Below, in pieces: positions 1 to 7,939 of a stretch of 17,258 bases of DNA. A program made the translations under genes and the position numbers. The stretch's first letter is position 1; each line of letters opens with the position of its first letter. Source of the stretch: CAYLJO01 sp964383905 (GTDB lineage: Bacteria > Acidobacteriota > Blastocatellia > Pyrinomonadales > Pyrinomonadaceae). Location of the stretch: positions 1 to 17,258 of the forward strand of contig CAYLJO010000128.1 in the NCBI GenBank assembly GCA_964383905.1. The letters run 5' to 3'. The notes under the pieces are model-generated. The model worked only from the letters and a program-made list of their open reading frames with translations, ran no database searches and had not been told where the DNA came from.

Positions 1-6
1 CTTCAT
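1..6 (-). CDS. First two codons of the next gene downstream of glnD (partial)
   Basis: An ATG on the minus strand (positions 6-4) overlaps the TGA stop of glnD (positions 5-3) as ATGA, followed by an AAG codon before the window ends. Such four-base overlaps usually mark translational coupling in an operon, so I infer that another gene of the same transcript starts here. Only two codons are visible, so nothing can be said about its product, and the overlap could be chance. Confidence 0.3.
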
Positions 7-3000
7 CGCTGTTGCTCCCTCGCTTCTCTCCCGTGCAGCGCAGCCGTAGCCTCGCCGTTCGGTGCCGAGAGTGAAAGGGTGAGCGCTTCTTCGAGCCCAA
101 GCATCTCGGCTGTTGACAGTTTCACGCCATGCTCATTCGTCACGTAAAAAACATCAAGCGCGTCGCTTTTTTCCGTCGCAATGCGGGCGCAAACAATATC
201 AAGACCGAATGACGTGAGGACGCTGGCGATCTTGTAGGCGAGTCCCGGTTCGTCCGCGGCGCGCACCTCGACCGCGGTGGTGATCTCCGCAGCCTCATTG
301 TCGAAGTAAATACGTGGCGCCCTGATGGCGATGCGTCGTCGCATGGCGGCAACAGACTGTAAGCGGCGCGGCGCGTTGCGTGTGCGCCATCGCTCGACCA
401 TCGATGCGACGTCCTGGCGGCCCGCGATCACCGATTTGAGCGTGCGCTCAATGGCCGGCCGGCGGTGCTCCAGGACGGCCTGGTGGGTGGCGGCTTCGCG
501 AAGCACCAGGCTATCGATGGCAAAGCCGTCGGCCCGCGTGTTGATGTCTGCGCTCAAGATCTCGATGCCCTGTGCGGCAAGCGCGCCGGAAAGATCGGCG
601 AACAGTCCCCGCCTGTCGCGCGCGCAGATCGTTAACTCTGTGTCGCCACTCGAATGCGACGACCAGTGGCAGATGATGACATCGCCCTGTAGCTGGTCGA
701 CCAGGAGCAGATGCGTGGCGACCGAGTCGGCGCTGGTCGTGCGGGCGTAGCGATCCGGTAGGAGCGCGAAGTGGCGCTCGACCTCGCCCGTCGTCGCCTT
801 CCCTTTTAACAAAGTCACGACTTGCCCTTTGAGCTGCTCAAGATCACCGGCGTCCATTTCCCGGGATGCGCCCTGGGCCGTCAGGTGAGCCCGCGCCCGC
901 TGGTACAGATCTTTGAGCAGTGCGCTTTTCCATTCACTCCAGACCCCCGGACCGACGGCTTTCAAGTCGGCGTGGCTCAATAACAACAGCATGTTGAGCG
1001 TGTCGAGGTCGCCGACTTTCCTGGCGAAATCCATGATTAAGCGCGGCTCGCTCAGGTCGCGGCGCTGCGAAATGTGCGTCATCAGGACGTGTTGGTTGAC
1101 CAACGTGACGACCCGCGCCGCGCTCGTCCCGTCCAGGTGCAGCCGCCTACAAATGCGCTCGGCGATTTTTGCCCCGCGCGCTACATGACCGCTTCCCCGC
1201 CCCTTACCTAAATCGTGAAGTAACACTGAAAGGTAGAGCAATGCGATATCCTCGACCTCCCGGAAGGCGGCATGCAGGTGCGGTCCGACCGCCTGCTCAT
1301 TGTTGGTTATCTCGTCGAGCGCTTCGACGGCGAGGAGCGTGTGCTCGTCGATTGTGTAGTGATGATATAGATCATGCTGGATCAGGAGACTGATGCGATT
1401 GAACTCCGGCAAGTACCTGCCGAGGAAGCCTGTTTCATGCATCAGGCGCAACGCGCGTCCGACGCGCCCGCGCCGGCGCAAGAGGGCGAGAAAAGAGCCG
1501 GCGCTTTCAGCCGAGCCCCGGAACTCGCGGTCAACGGCGGCGAGACTCCGACTGATCGCGTCGCGTAAATCGTGGCTGAAGGAGACGTCCGCGGCTTGCG
1601 CGAGCGAAAACGCCCTCATGAAGAGTGAAGGCTTCTGAGCCAACATGCTTTTATCCGCATCCAGTTGCAGCCGGCCCTCCTTAATCGAGAAGATCGAATC
1701 GAGATGCTCCCTTCGTGACCGGCCGAACCAGCGGGCCGGCCGCTCTTTTTCGGCAGCCGGGCGGGCGAGCAATGATTCGGTAAAGAGCTGAAGTTCGCGC
1801 GCACGCCGGTAATAATCGCGCATGAACTGTTCGGATGCCTGAAGGTGCCTGGATGACACGTAACCAAACTTTTGCGCCAGCGCGGGCTGCAGATCGAGGG
1901 CGAGGCGGTCTGTTTTGCGAGCGGTTGTCCAGTGTGCTTCGTTTCGAACACGGAGCATGAAGTCGTAAGCCATCTCGGCCCGGATAAGCTGATCGGCAGG
2001 GAGGAGGGATAGCGCGCGAAGCTCATCGAATGTTCGACACCTGTTTTTCGCGTAGGCCATCCACAACGCCGTATGAAGGTCACGCAGACCCCCGCTCCCC
2101 TCTTTGACGTTAGGCTCTTGAAGGCAGGCAGCGACGCCGAACTTTCGGCGTCGCAGGTGGTGCTCGTCGAGGACGGTGGCAATCAAGGCGCCGGCCTTTT
2201 TCTGACGCTCACGTTCGAGCGCAAGGGTGAGGCGATCGAAGTAGGCTTCATTGCCGGCCACCAGCCGCATCGTGATCAACGCCGTTTGAAAGTGCGGATC
2301 ACCGCGGGCGGCCAGTATGCTCTCGCTAACAGAATGGTCACGGTGTCCGACCGTCATCCCCGAATCCCAGAGAAGGTGCAGGATGCGCTCGATCATCTCC
2401 CGCGTCTGTACGGAGCGGCGTCCGCCATGTAGGAACAGAAGATCCAGGTCGGAGAAGGGGGCGAGCTCACGGCGGCCGTACCCGCCAAGCGCGACGATGG
2501 CACAGCCTTTTTCGCGCCCGGCGTTCGATTCCACACCTCCGCCCGCTTGGGACGCGATGCGGAGTATATGTCCGACAAAAATGTCCAACACCAAACTACG
2601 CGCTCGGGCCGTCCACCGGCCGCTCGCGCCCAGGCGATGAGCGATGCGGAGCCGCTCGTCCTCTATCTTTAGGAAGGAGCGTAACTTCCTCGAAATCTCA
2701 TTCGGCTCGGTGAGATGTGTAACCTTTGAAAACCTCCGGGCCGCGTGTTCGAGGACCTTCTTCCGGTGGGTTCTCATAGCGTCAACCTGATCCATTTGTC
2801 CCGCCTCATGCTGAAGCTCTAAGGGAAGAAAAGAAGGGTCGCCGGCATTGGGAGACGTGGAGACTCGGAGAAATGCGATTTGATCTCCATGCGGATGCTC
2901 TCCCTGGTGATCGTTCCGGGCTGGCGGGGCGGGCCAAACAGGCTGCTCTGTTCGCCGCGCCTTCTCGGCCAACTGCATCAGGTCCTGTGCGCACAACTCT

Positions 3001-3113
3001 ACTCCGTTGATGACCAGCGGGCGGCGTGCTGCCATACCGGCGAGTTGAGACAGAACATTCGCGCTCAGCGGCCCGGTCGCGATCAGCTCATTCCCTTTAA
3101 GCAGCAGCGCCAT
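3..3113 (-). CDS. glnD: [Protein-PII] uridylyltransferase / uridylyl-removing enzyme
   Basis: GlnD senses glutamine and adds or removes UMP on PII signalling proteins, linking nitrogen status to glutamine synthetase and nitrogen regulators in the cytoplasm. The 1036-residue protein shows the whole family layout. The nucleotidyltransferase motif GGYGRRELAPFSDLDLLF (about 210-227) carries the metal-binding pair D222/D224. The PII-uridylyltransferase linker region follows, then an HD hydrolase domain with H591 and H633-D634 (LLHDLGKG), and two C-terminal ACT domains (about 825-895 and 945-1015) that bind glutamine in this family. The first ~106 residues are an extra segment (a compact ~50-residue stretch plus a low-complexity linker) that I do not recognise from classical GlnD. 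The ATG at 3113 has no clear ribosome binding site. An alternative start at 2795, just before the GlnD core, follows a GAGGCGGG sequence. The gene lies 70 nt after leuD on the same strand, so cotranscription with the leucine genes is likely. Confidence 0.95.
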   Translation of the reverse strand: MALLLKGNELIATGPLSANVLSQLAGMAARRPLVINGVELCAQDLMQLAEKARRTEQPVWPAPPARNDHQGEHPHGDQIAFLRVSTSPNAGDPSFLPLELQHEAGQMDQVDAMRTHRKKVLEHAARRFSKVTHLTEPNEISRKLRSFLKIEDERLRIAHRLGASGRWTARARSLVLDIFVGHILRIASQAGGGVESNAGREKGCAIVALGGYGRRELAPFSDLDLLFLHGGRRSVQTREMIERILHLLWDSGMTVGHRDHSVSESILAARGDPHFQTALITMRLVAGNEAYFDRLTLALERERQKKAGALIATVLDEHHLRRRKFGVAACLQEPNVKEGSGGLRDLHTALWMAYAKNRCRTFDELRALSLLPADQLIRAEMAYDFMLRVRNEAHWTTARKTDRLALDLQPALAQKFGYVSSRHLQASEQFMRDYYRRARELQLFTESLLARPAAEKERPARWFGRSRREHLDSIFSIKEGRLQLDADKSMLAQKPSLFMRAFSLAQAADVSFSHDLRDAISRSLAAVDREFRGSAESAGSFLALLRRRGRVGRALRLMHETGFLGRYLPEFNRISLLIQHDLYHHYTIDEHTLLAVEALDEITNNEQAVGPHLHAAFREVEDIALLYLSVLLHDLGKGRGSGHVARGAKIAERICRRLHLDGTSAARVVTLVNQHVLMTHISQRRDLSEPRLIMDFARKVGDLDTLNMLLLLSHADLKAVGPGVWSEWKSALLKDLYQRARAHLTAQGASREMDAGDLEQLKGQVVTLLKGKATTGEVERHFALLPDRYARTTSADSVATHLLLVDQLQGDVIICHWSSHSSGDTELTICARDRRGLFADLSGALAAQGIEILSADINTRADGFAIDSLVLREAATHQAVLEHRRPAIERTLKSVIAGRQDVASMVERWRTRNAPRRLQSVAAMRRRIAIRAPRIYFDNEAAEITTAVEVRAADEPGLAYKIASVLTSFGLDIVCARIATEKSDALDVFYVTNEHGVKLSTAEMLGLEEALTLSLSAPNGEATAALHGREAREQQR

Positions 3114-3220
3114 AGTGGTAAATGATCAGGGAAGAGACCAGGGAGAAGGGGCGAACAGGGAGACGCAGAAATGAAACAGCGTTTCACCGCGTCTCCGGGT
3201 CCCCGGGTCCCCGGGTCCCC
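3114..3220. repeat. Palindromic G/C-rich repeat cluster between leuD and glnD
   Basis: A perfect 8-bp inverted repeat (GGAGACGC 3159-3166, GCGTCTCC 3189-3196) encloses a second perfect hairpin (GAAAC 3173-3177, AGC loop, GTTTC 3181-3185). It is followed directly by three tandem copies of GGGTCCCC at 3197-3220. The flank at 3129-3160 is made of related purine-rich words. The tandem copies lie inside the leuD reading frame and encode most of its last residues. This resembles a small REP-like interspersed element; in RNA it would form a stable hairpin at the leuD-glnD junction. Copy number elsewhere in the genome is unknown. Confidence 0.6.
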
Positions 3221-3825
3221 GCTATTTTCATCCTACTTGCGGCACGGCGCTCTTCATACGCCGCGATTTGCGGCTCGTAACGCAGCGTTAAGCCAATATC
3301 ATCAAGGCCCTCTAGCAGGCAGTAACGGCGAAAATCGTCAATCTCGAAAGAGGCGGCAAACCCCAGGGCATCATGAACCGCGCGGCGTTCCAGATCAACA
3401 GTCAGCCGATAGTCTTCCACCCCTTGTGCGCGCCTGACCAGCTCCGCCACCTCAGCTTCGGGCAGGACGACCGGCACGATACCATTCTTCATACAGTTGT
3501 TGGCGAAGATGTCGGCGAATGATGGGGCGATGATCGAGCGAAAGCCGAAGTCTAGCAGCGCCCACGGCGCGTGTTCGCGCGATGAGCCACAGCCAAAGTT
3601 GCGGCCCGTGACAAGGATGGTCGCGCCACGATAGCGTGAATCATTCAACGGGAAAGTCGGAGACGGCTTCCCGCCGGGCGTGTAGCGCCAATCGTAGAAG
3701 AGAAACTCCCCGAAGCCCGTCCGCTCGATGCGCTTGAGAAACTGCTTCGGAATAATCTGATCCGTGTCGATATTCGGGCGGTCAAGCGGCGCAACTTTTC
3801 CAGTGTGACGGCGGAAAGCATTCAT
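3184..3825 (-). CDS. leuD: 3-isopropylmalate dehydratase small subunit
   Basis: LeuD is the swivelling small subunit that pairs with LeuC to isomerise 2-isopropylmalate to 3-isopropylmalate, the second step committed to leucine. The 213-residue protein has the family N-terminus (HTGKVAPLDRPNIDTDQIIP, about 7-26) and the substrate-loop motif FGCGSSREHAPWAL (about 77-90). It lies 52 nt downstream of leuC on the same strand. Upstream of the ATG I see no strong ribosome binding site. The last ~12 residues (GTRGPGDPETR) are encoded by the GGGTCCCC tandem repeat and hairpin arm, not by family-conserved sequence. The repeat seems to have replaced or extended the original 3' end. The core fold should be unaffected. 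Confidence 0.96.
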   Translation of the reverse strand: MNAFRRHTGKVAPLDRPNIDTDQIIPKQFLKRIERTGFGEFLFYDWRYTPGGKPSPTFPLNDSRYRGATILVTGRNFGCGSSREHAPWALLDFGFRSIIAPSFADIFANNCMKNGIVPVVLPEAEVAELVRRAQGVEDYRLTVDLERRAVHDALGFAASFEIDDFRRYCLLEGLDDIGLTLRYEPQIAAYEERRAASRMKIAGTRGPGDPETR

Positions 3826-3877
3826 GGTTTAAACAATCTTTTGCCCGCGAGCTATAAACGCTCAATAATCTAACATA

Positions 3878-5299
3878 TCAACCGGTATAATTGCTGAATC
3901 GCCACGCGCGTACGTCGATAAAATGCCCGGTGACCGCGGCGGCGGCAGCCATCATGGGGCTGACCAGGTGGGTACGCCCGCCCCTGCCCTGCCGCCCTTC
4001 GAAATTACGGTTGCTCGTCGAGGCGCATCGCTCGCCGGGCTTGAGCGTGTCCGGGTTCATGCCCAGGCACATCGAGCAGCCTGCCTCACGCCACTCGAAC
4101 CCCGCCGCACGAAAGATCTTGTCGAGCCCTTCCTCTTCCGCCGCACGTTTGACCGTTTGCGACCCGGGCACGACCATAGCATGGACCGCAGGGCTAATCC
4201 TGTAACCCCTGACCACTCTTGCCGCGGCGCGCAGGTCTTCAATGCGCGCGTTGGTGCACGAGCCGATAAAGACACGATCAACGGCCACGTCTTCAATCCG
4301 CGTGCCCGGAGCGAGACCCATGTATTCGAGCGCGCGCTCGGCAGCCCGCCGGTCACTTTCCGTGGCCGCTTCCGCCGGATCGGGCACACGCCCCGTGACG
4401 GGAACGACCATGCCGGGACTCGTACCCCAGGTGACGAACGGGACGAGTGTCGTCGCATCAACCTCTACCACGCGGTCAAGGCTTGCTCCGTCATCGGTTC
4501 TAAGTGTTCGCCAGTAGACCAGGGCTTCTTCCCACGCCACACCCTGCGGCGCGAAACGTCTGCCTTCCAGATACGCGAATGTTGTTTCGTCGGGAGCAAT
4601 CATGCCCGCACGGGCGCCCGCTTCGATGCTCATGTTGCAAAGAGTCATCCGCGCTTCCATCGAGAGCGAGCGCACCGCTTCACCAGCATACTCGATGACG
4701 TGGCCGGTCGCCCCGTCAGTTCCGACCTTTCCGATGATCGCCAGGGCGAGGTCTTTCGCGGTGACTCCTTCCGGCAGGAGTCCGCGCACATTAACCAGCA
4801 TCGTCTGAGGCTTTTGTTGCGGTAAACACTGCGTGGCGAGGACGTGCTCGACTTCGCTCGTGCCGATCCCGAAAGCAAGCGCGCCGAAGGAGCCGTGGGT
4901 GCTGGTATGGCTGTCGCCGCAAACGATGGTCATGCCCGGCTGAGTTAACCCGAGCTCCGGCCCGATGACGTGGACGATGCCCTGTTCGGCGGAATTGATA
5001 TCATAGAAAGAGATGCCGAACTCGCGACAGTTGTCGCGCAGCGCCTCGATTTGCCTGGCTGAAATTGGATCACTGATCGGCAGCCGCCGGTCTGTAGTTG
5101 GAACGTTGTGGTCTACGGTCGCGACGGTTAAACGGGGCTGCCTGACCCGGCGACCGGCCGCACGCAGCCCCTCAAAAGCCTGCGGGGAGGTGACTTCATG
5201 AACCAGGTGCAAATCTATGTAGAGAAGGGCAGGCTCGTTTTCCGGGGCATGGACGACGTGATCGTCCCAGAGCTTGTCGAAGAGTGTACGTGGTGACAT
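3878..5299 (-). CDS. leuC: 3-isopropylmalate dehydratase large subunit
   Basis: LeuC carries the [4Fe-4S] cluster of isopropylmalate isomerase and acts with LeuD. The 473-residue length is normal for the bacterial aconitase-like large subunit. Visible hallmarks are the N-terminal TLFDKLWDDHVV and the segment CGDSHTSTHGSFGALAFGIG (127-146). The three cluster ligands are C348 (in GSCTNARIEDL) and C408 and C411 (in CSMCLGMNPD). RNFEGRQGRGGRTHLVSP near the C-terminus is also typical. The ATG at 5299 fits the family N-terminus, although it is not preceded by a good Shine-Dalgarno sequence. A 222-nt spacer separates it from leuB upstream; leuD follows after 52 nt. Confidence 0.97.
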   Translation of the reverse strand: MSPRTLFDKLWDDHVVHAPENEPALLYIDLHLVHEVTSPQAFEGLRAAGRRVRQPRLTVATVDHNVPTTDRRLPISDPISARQIEALRDNCREFGISFYDINSAEQGIVHVIGPELGLTQPGMTIVCGDSHTSTHGSFGALAFGIGTSEVEHVLATQCLPQQKPQTMLVNVRGLLPEGVTAKDLALAIIGKVGTDGATGHVIEYAGEAVRSLSMEARMTLCNMSIEAGARAGMIAPDETTFAYLEGRRFAPQGVAWEEALVYWRTLRTDDGASLDRVVEVDATTLVPFVTWGTSPGMVVPVTGRVPDPAEAATESDRRAAERALEYMGLAPGTRIEDVAVDRVFIGSCTNARIEDLRAAARVVRGYRISPAVHAMVVPGSQTVKRAAEEEGLDKIFRAAGFEWREAGCSMCLGMNPDTLKPGERCASTSNRNFEGRQGRGGRTHLVSPMMAAAAAVTGHFIDVRAWRFSNYTG

Positions 5300-5521
5300 T
5301 AAAATACCAAGAAAAACCTAAGCGCCAGGGCAATGTTCAAACGGATGCAAGGTCATTAGCAAGTCCACAGCCCGTCTCTTACCGACACGCGGGCCGAGGA
5401 TGAGAGCACGAGAGCGGAGGCGCTCCGCCGGGGATCCCGCGCGCCCTGCCCCCACTCTTGCTCCGCCTGCCATACATTCAATGGAGTGTAGTAGTCGGAA
5501 GGCCGGACCGCTGAATTTCTA
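5300..5521. other. leuB-leuC spacer with stacked palindromes
   Basis: This 222-nt spacer is unusually long for the inside of a leu operon. It holds a perfect hairpin (GCGGAG 5414-5419, GCG loop, CTCCGC 5423-5428) followed at once by the palindrome GGGATCCC (5431-5438), in a G/C-rich stretch next to AT-richer ends. I see no convincing gene in it; the short open frame on the minus strand has no family features. It could be a degraded interspersed repeat, or an RNA-processing or partial termination site that separates leuAB from leuCD expression. Confidence 0.4.
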
Positions 5522-6619
5522 CTATACGGCATGATAAGCATGCCGTGCATCGACGATCTCGGCAATGGCTTCGAGCACGAGTGATCCTATTTCGGATGAT
5601 CCCGAACTGTGTTTACCTGCCTCATGACTCAGATCCGGTGTGCGGTAGCCTGCATCAAGAACGTCGCGGATGGCCGCCTCAACATCCCGAGCCTCCTGCT
5701 CAAGGCCCGCGGTATGACGCAACAGCAACGCCGCCGAAGCGATGGCGCCGAGCGGATTAGCGATGCCCCGCCCGGCGATGTCCGGCGCGGAACCGTGTAC
5801 CGGCTCGTAGAGATCGACCGCGCCGCCGATGCTCGCAGACCCAAGCATACCCAGTGACCCCGTAATAACTGCGGCTTCGTCCGAGAGGATGTCGCCGAAA
5901 AGATTTTCGGTCAGGATGACGTCAAACCTCCGCGGGTTCATTATCAGGTGCATCGCGCAGGCGTCGACAAACAGATGCTCTAGCGCCACCGCCGGATAAT
6001 CGAGCGCGACGCGAGAAACCACTTCACGCCACAACTTCGAAGTCTCAAGAACATTGGCCTTGTCAACGGATGTTACTTTGCGGCGCCTCCTCAGCGCCTC
6101 TTCGAACGCGACACGTGCCACGCGTTCAATCTCGGCGACCGAATAGCGCATCGTGTTGAAAGCTGCATCCGCGGTCACACCGCGCGGTTCGCCGAAATAA
6201 AGGCCGCCCAAAAGCTCGCGTACAATAAGCAGGTCGGCACCAGCGACCACTTTGGCGCGGAGGGGCGAACAATCGGCAACGGCTTCATAACCGGTCACCG
6301 GGCGCAAGTTAGCGAACGCGCCGAGCGCTTTGCGCAGGGTGAGCAGTCCTGCCTCCGGACGCCGACCCGTCGCAAGCCCATCGAATTCAGGAGACCCGAC
6401 GGCTCCGAGCAGCACCGCATCGCTCGCCAAACACGCGTCAAGCGTCGCCGGCGGGAGCGGCGTTCCTGATTCCCTGATCGCCGCGCCCCCGACCGGCCTT
6501 TCGTCAAAATAGAACTCGTGCTCACAGGTGTCAGCGATCGAGCGCAGAACGCGCACCGCTTGTTCTGTCACTTCCGGGCCAATACCGTCGCCGGGAAGTA
6601 CCGTGATCCTCAGTTTCAT
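5522..6619 (-). CDS. leuB: 3-isopropylmalate dehydrogenase
   Basis: LeuB oxidises and decarboxylates 3-isopropylmalate to 2-oxoisocaproate with NAD+, the third step of leucine synthesis, in the cytoplasm. The 365 residues match the family length. Seen motifs: LPGDGIGPEVTEQAV at the N-terminus; substrate arginines R96 (LRKALG), R106 (NLRP) and R134 (IVREL); Y141; K187 (SVDKANVLETSKLWR); the metal-binding block TENLFGDILSDEAA (238-250, D243 and D247); and the NAD-binding segment EPVHGSAPDIAGRGIANP (272-289). The start at 6619 is supported by AAGGTG eight bases upstream (6633-6628). It follows leuA by 90 nt, a spacer that can fold into a hairpin. Confidence 0.97.
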   Translation of the reverse strand: MKLRITVLPGDGIGPEVTEQAVRVLRSIADTCEHEFYFDERPVGGAAIRESGTPLPPATLDACLASDAVLLGAVGSPEFDGLATGRRPEAGLLTLRKALGAFANLRPVTGYEAVADCSPLRAKVVAGADLLIVRELLGGLYFGEPRGVTADAAFNTMRYSVAEIERVARVAFEEALRRRRKVTSVDKANVLETSKLWREVVSRVALDYPAVALEHLFVDACAMHLIMNPRRFDVILTENLFGDILSDEAAVITGSLGMLGSASIGGAVDLYEPVHGSAPDIAGRGIANPLGAIASAALLLRHTAGLEQEARDVEAAIRDVLDAGYRTPDLSHEAGKHSSGSSEIGSLVLEAIAEIVDARHAYHAV

Positions 6620-6642
6620 TGCTCACCCACCTTATAAAGCAA

Positions 6643-6693
6643 CCGGCCACCAGCTTTCAGCTTAGTGGTTATCGCTGAGGGGCTAATGGCCGG
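6643..6693 (-). other. Intercistronic hairpin between leuA and leuB
   Basis: CCGGCCA (6643-6649) and TGGCCGG (6687-6693) are perfect 7-bp inverted repeats. Inside them TCAGC (6657-6661) and GCTGA (6674-6678) can form a second stem. In the minus-strand transcript this makes a nested stem-loop just after the leuA stop and before the leuB ribosome binding site. There is no T-run, so it is not a typical terminator; it may set mRNA stability or relative expression. Confidence 0.4.
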
Positions 6694-6709
6694 CGGCTCT
6701 GATCATTAA

Positions 6710-7939
6710 TTAATAGCTTCTGTATGCCCCCGCAGGTTCAAAAGTATCGGTTGCGGTTTTCGCCTCCGGCTGCCTCCCTAACGTTGTTTCTGTGGAGACC
6801 AAAGAAAGCAGGTCCTGGTCATAGATCTTCTTCTTGTGATCCGCCAGCCGGGTGAAGCGCCGGTATACCACGTCTAAATCGGATGACGATAAAAAGTAAC
6901 CGAGCTCGGCATACCGCTTTGAAAGCGCATGACGGCCCGAGTGCTTGCCGAGCACGAGCTGGCTGGTCGGGACACCGACCGATGCCGGCGTCATAATCTC
7001 GTAACAGAGCGGGTTGTTCAAGACCCCGTGTTGATGTATGCCGGCTTCGTGCGCGAAGGCGTTACGCCCGACGATGGCTTTATTGGGTTGTACGTTAAAG
7101 CCGATGATCTCCGAGAGCAACTGGCTGGTCCGATAAATCTCGGGCGTGCGAATCCCGGTCGTAAAAGGAAGCCGGTCGGCGCGAACCCGCAACGCCATCA
7201 CAATCTCTTCGAGCGCGGCGTTGCCGGCACGCTCGCCGATGCCATTGATGGTGCATTCCACCTGGCGGGCGCCGGCTTCGATGGCCGCTAGACTGTTGGC
7301 GACCGCCAGCCCAAGATCGTTGTGACAATGCACGCTGACGGTAACCGAAGAATCGGGGACGACGCGCTCGCGCACCGTCCGGATCAGATTCCCGTACTCG
7401 GCGGGTGTGGCGTAGCCGACCGTGTCCGGTATGTTAAGGGTGGTGGCCCCCTCTTTGACCGCCGTCGCCAGCACCTCGCAGAGATAATCAACATCGCTGC
7501 GTGTCGCATCCTCCGCCGAGAACTCGACGTCATCCGTCAGCGTCCGGGCGAGGCGGACGGCGCTGCGCGTCATCTCCAGGACTTCTCGCCGCGTCTTCTT
7601 AAGCTTATGTTCAAGATGAATATCAGAGGTGGCGACAAAGGTGTGAAGGCGAGGACGCGCGGCACGGTGCAGTGCCGCCCACGCGCGCATGATATCCTGC
7701 TCCGCCGTGCGACAGAGCGCCGCGACAACCGACCGCCGGCATTCAGCCGCAACCGCCTCCACCGCGGCGAAATCACCTTCTGAGGCAATAGGAAAGCCGG
7801 CTTCGATGATATCAACGCCGAGGGATTCCAGTTGACGCGCTAAACGGAGCTTCTCCACCAAGTCCATCGAACAACCCGGCGACTGCTCCCCGTCTCGCAA
7901 GGTCGTGTCGAAAATCTTTATCCGCCCGGCATCAGTCAT
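6710..7939 (-). CDS. leuA: 2-isopropylmalate synthase, short form lacking the regulatory domain
   Basis: LeuA condenses acetyl-CoA with 2-oxoisovalerate, the first committed step of leucine synthesis. The protein has the family signature DTTLRDGEQSPG (11-22, with D11, R15 and D16), EFSAEDATRSD, LNIPDTVGY, and the second signature VSVHCHNDLGLAVANS with metal ligands H204 and H206. INGIGERAGN (to N240) and the linker motifs GRNAFAHEAGIHQHGV and VLGKHSGRHALS are also present. It is 409 residues long, against roughly 500 or more for the usual bacterial enzyme, and stops just after the second linker subdomain. The whole C-terminal LeuA_dimer domain that binds leucine is missing, and only 90 nt separate it from leuB, so the domain is not hidden in another frame. 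The enzyme may therefore be insensitive to leucine. A homocitrate or citramalate synthase is less likely given the leuBCD neighbours. GAGGGGG lies 6-7 bases before the ATG. Confidence 0.93.
   Translation of the reverse strand: MTDAGRIKIFDTTLRDGEQSPGCSMDLVEKLRLARQLESLGVDIIEAGFPIASEGDFAAVEAVAAECRRSVVAALCRTAEQDIMRAWAALHRAARPRLHTFVATSDIHLEHKLKKTRREVLEMTRSAVRLARTLTDDVEFSAEDATRSDVDYLCEVLATAVKEGATTLNIPDTVGYATPAEYGNLIRTVRERVVPDSSVTVSVHCHNDLGLAVANSLAAIEAGARQVECTINGIGERAGNAALEEIVMALRVRADRLPFTTGIRTPEIYRTSQLLSEIIGFNVQPNKAIVGRNAFAHEAGIHQHGVLNNPLCYEIMTPASVGVPTSQLVLGKHSGRHALSKRYAELGYFLSSSDLDVVYRRFTRLADHKKKIYDQDLLSLVSTETTLGRQPEAKTATDTFEPAGAYRSY

Noticed and set aside
1616..2182. A 188-codon minus-strand frame inside glnD.
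   Set aside because: It is an alternative frame of glnD with Ser/Arg-rich composition and no motif.
3923..4825. A 300-codon open frame on the plus strand inside leuC.
   Set aside because: It lies antisense to leuC, whose protein has all family motifs; long antisense frames are common in G/C-rich genes, and this one has no domain features.
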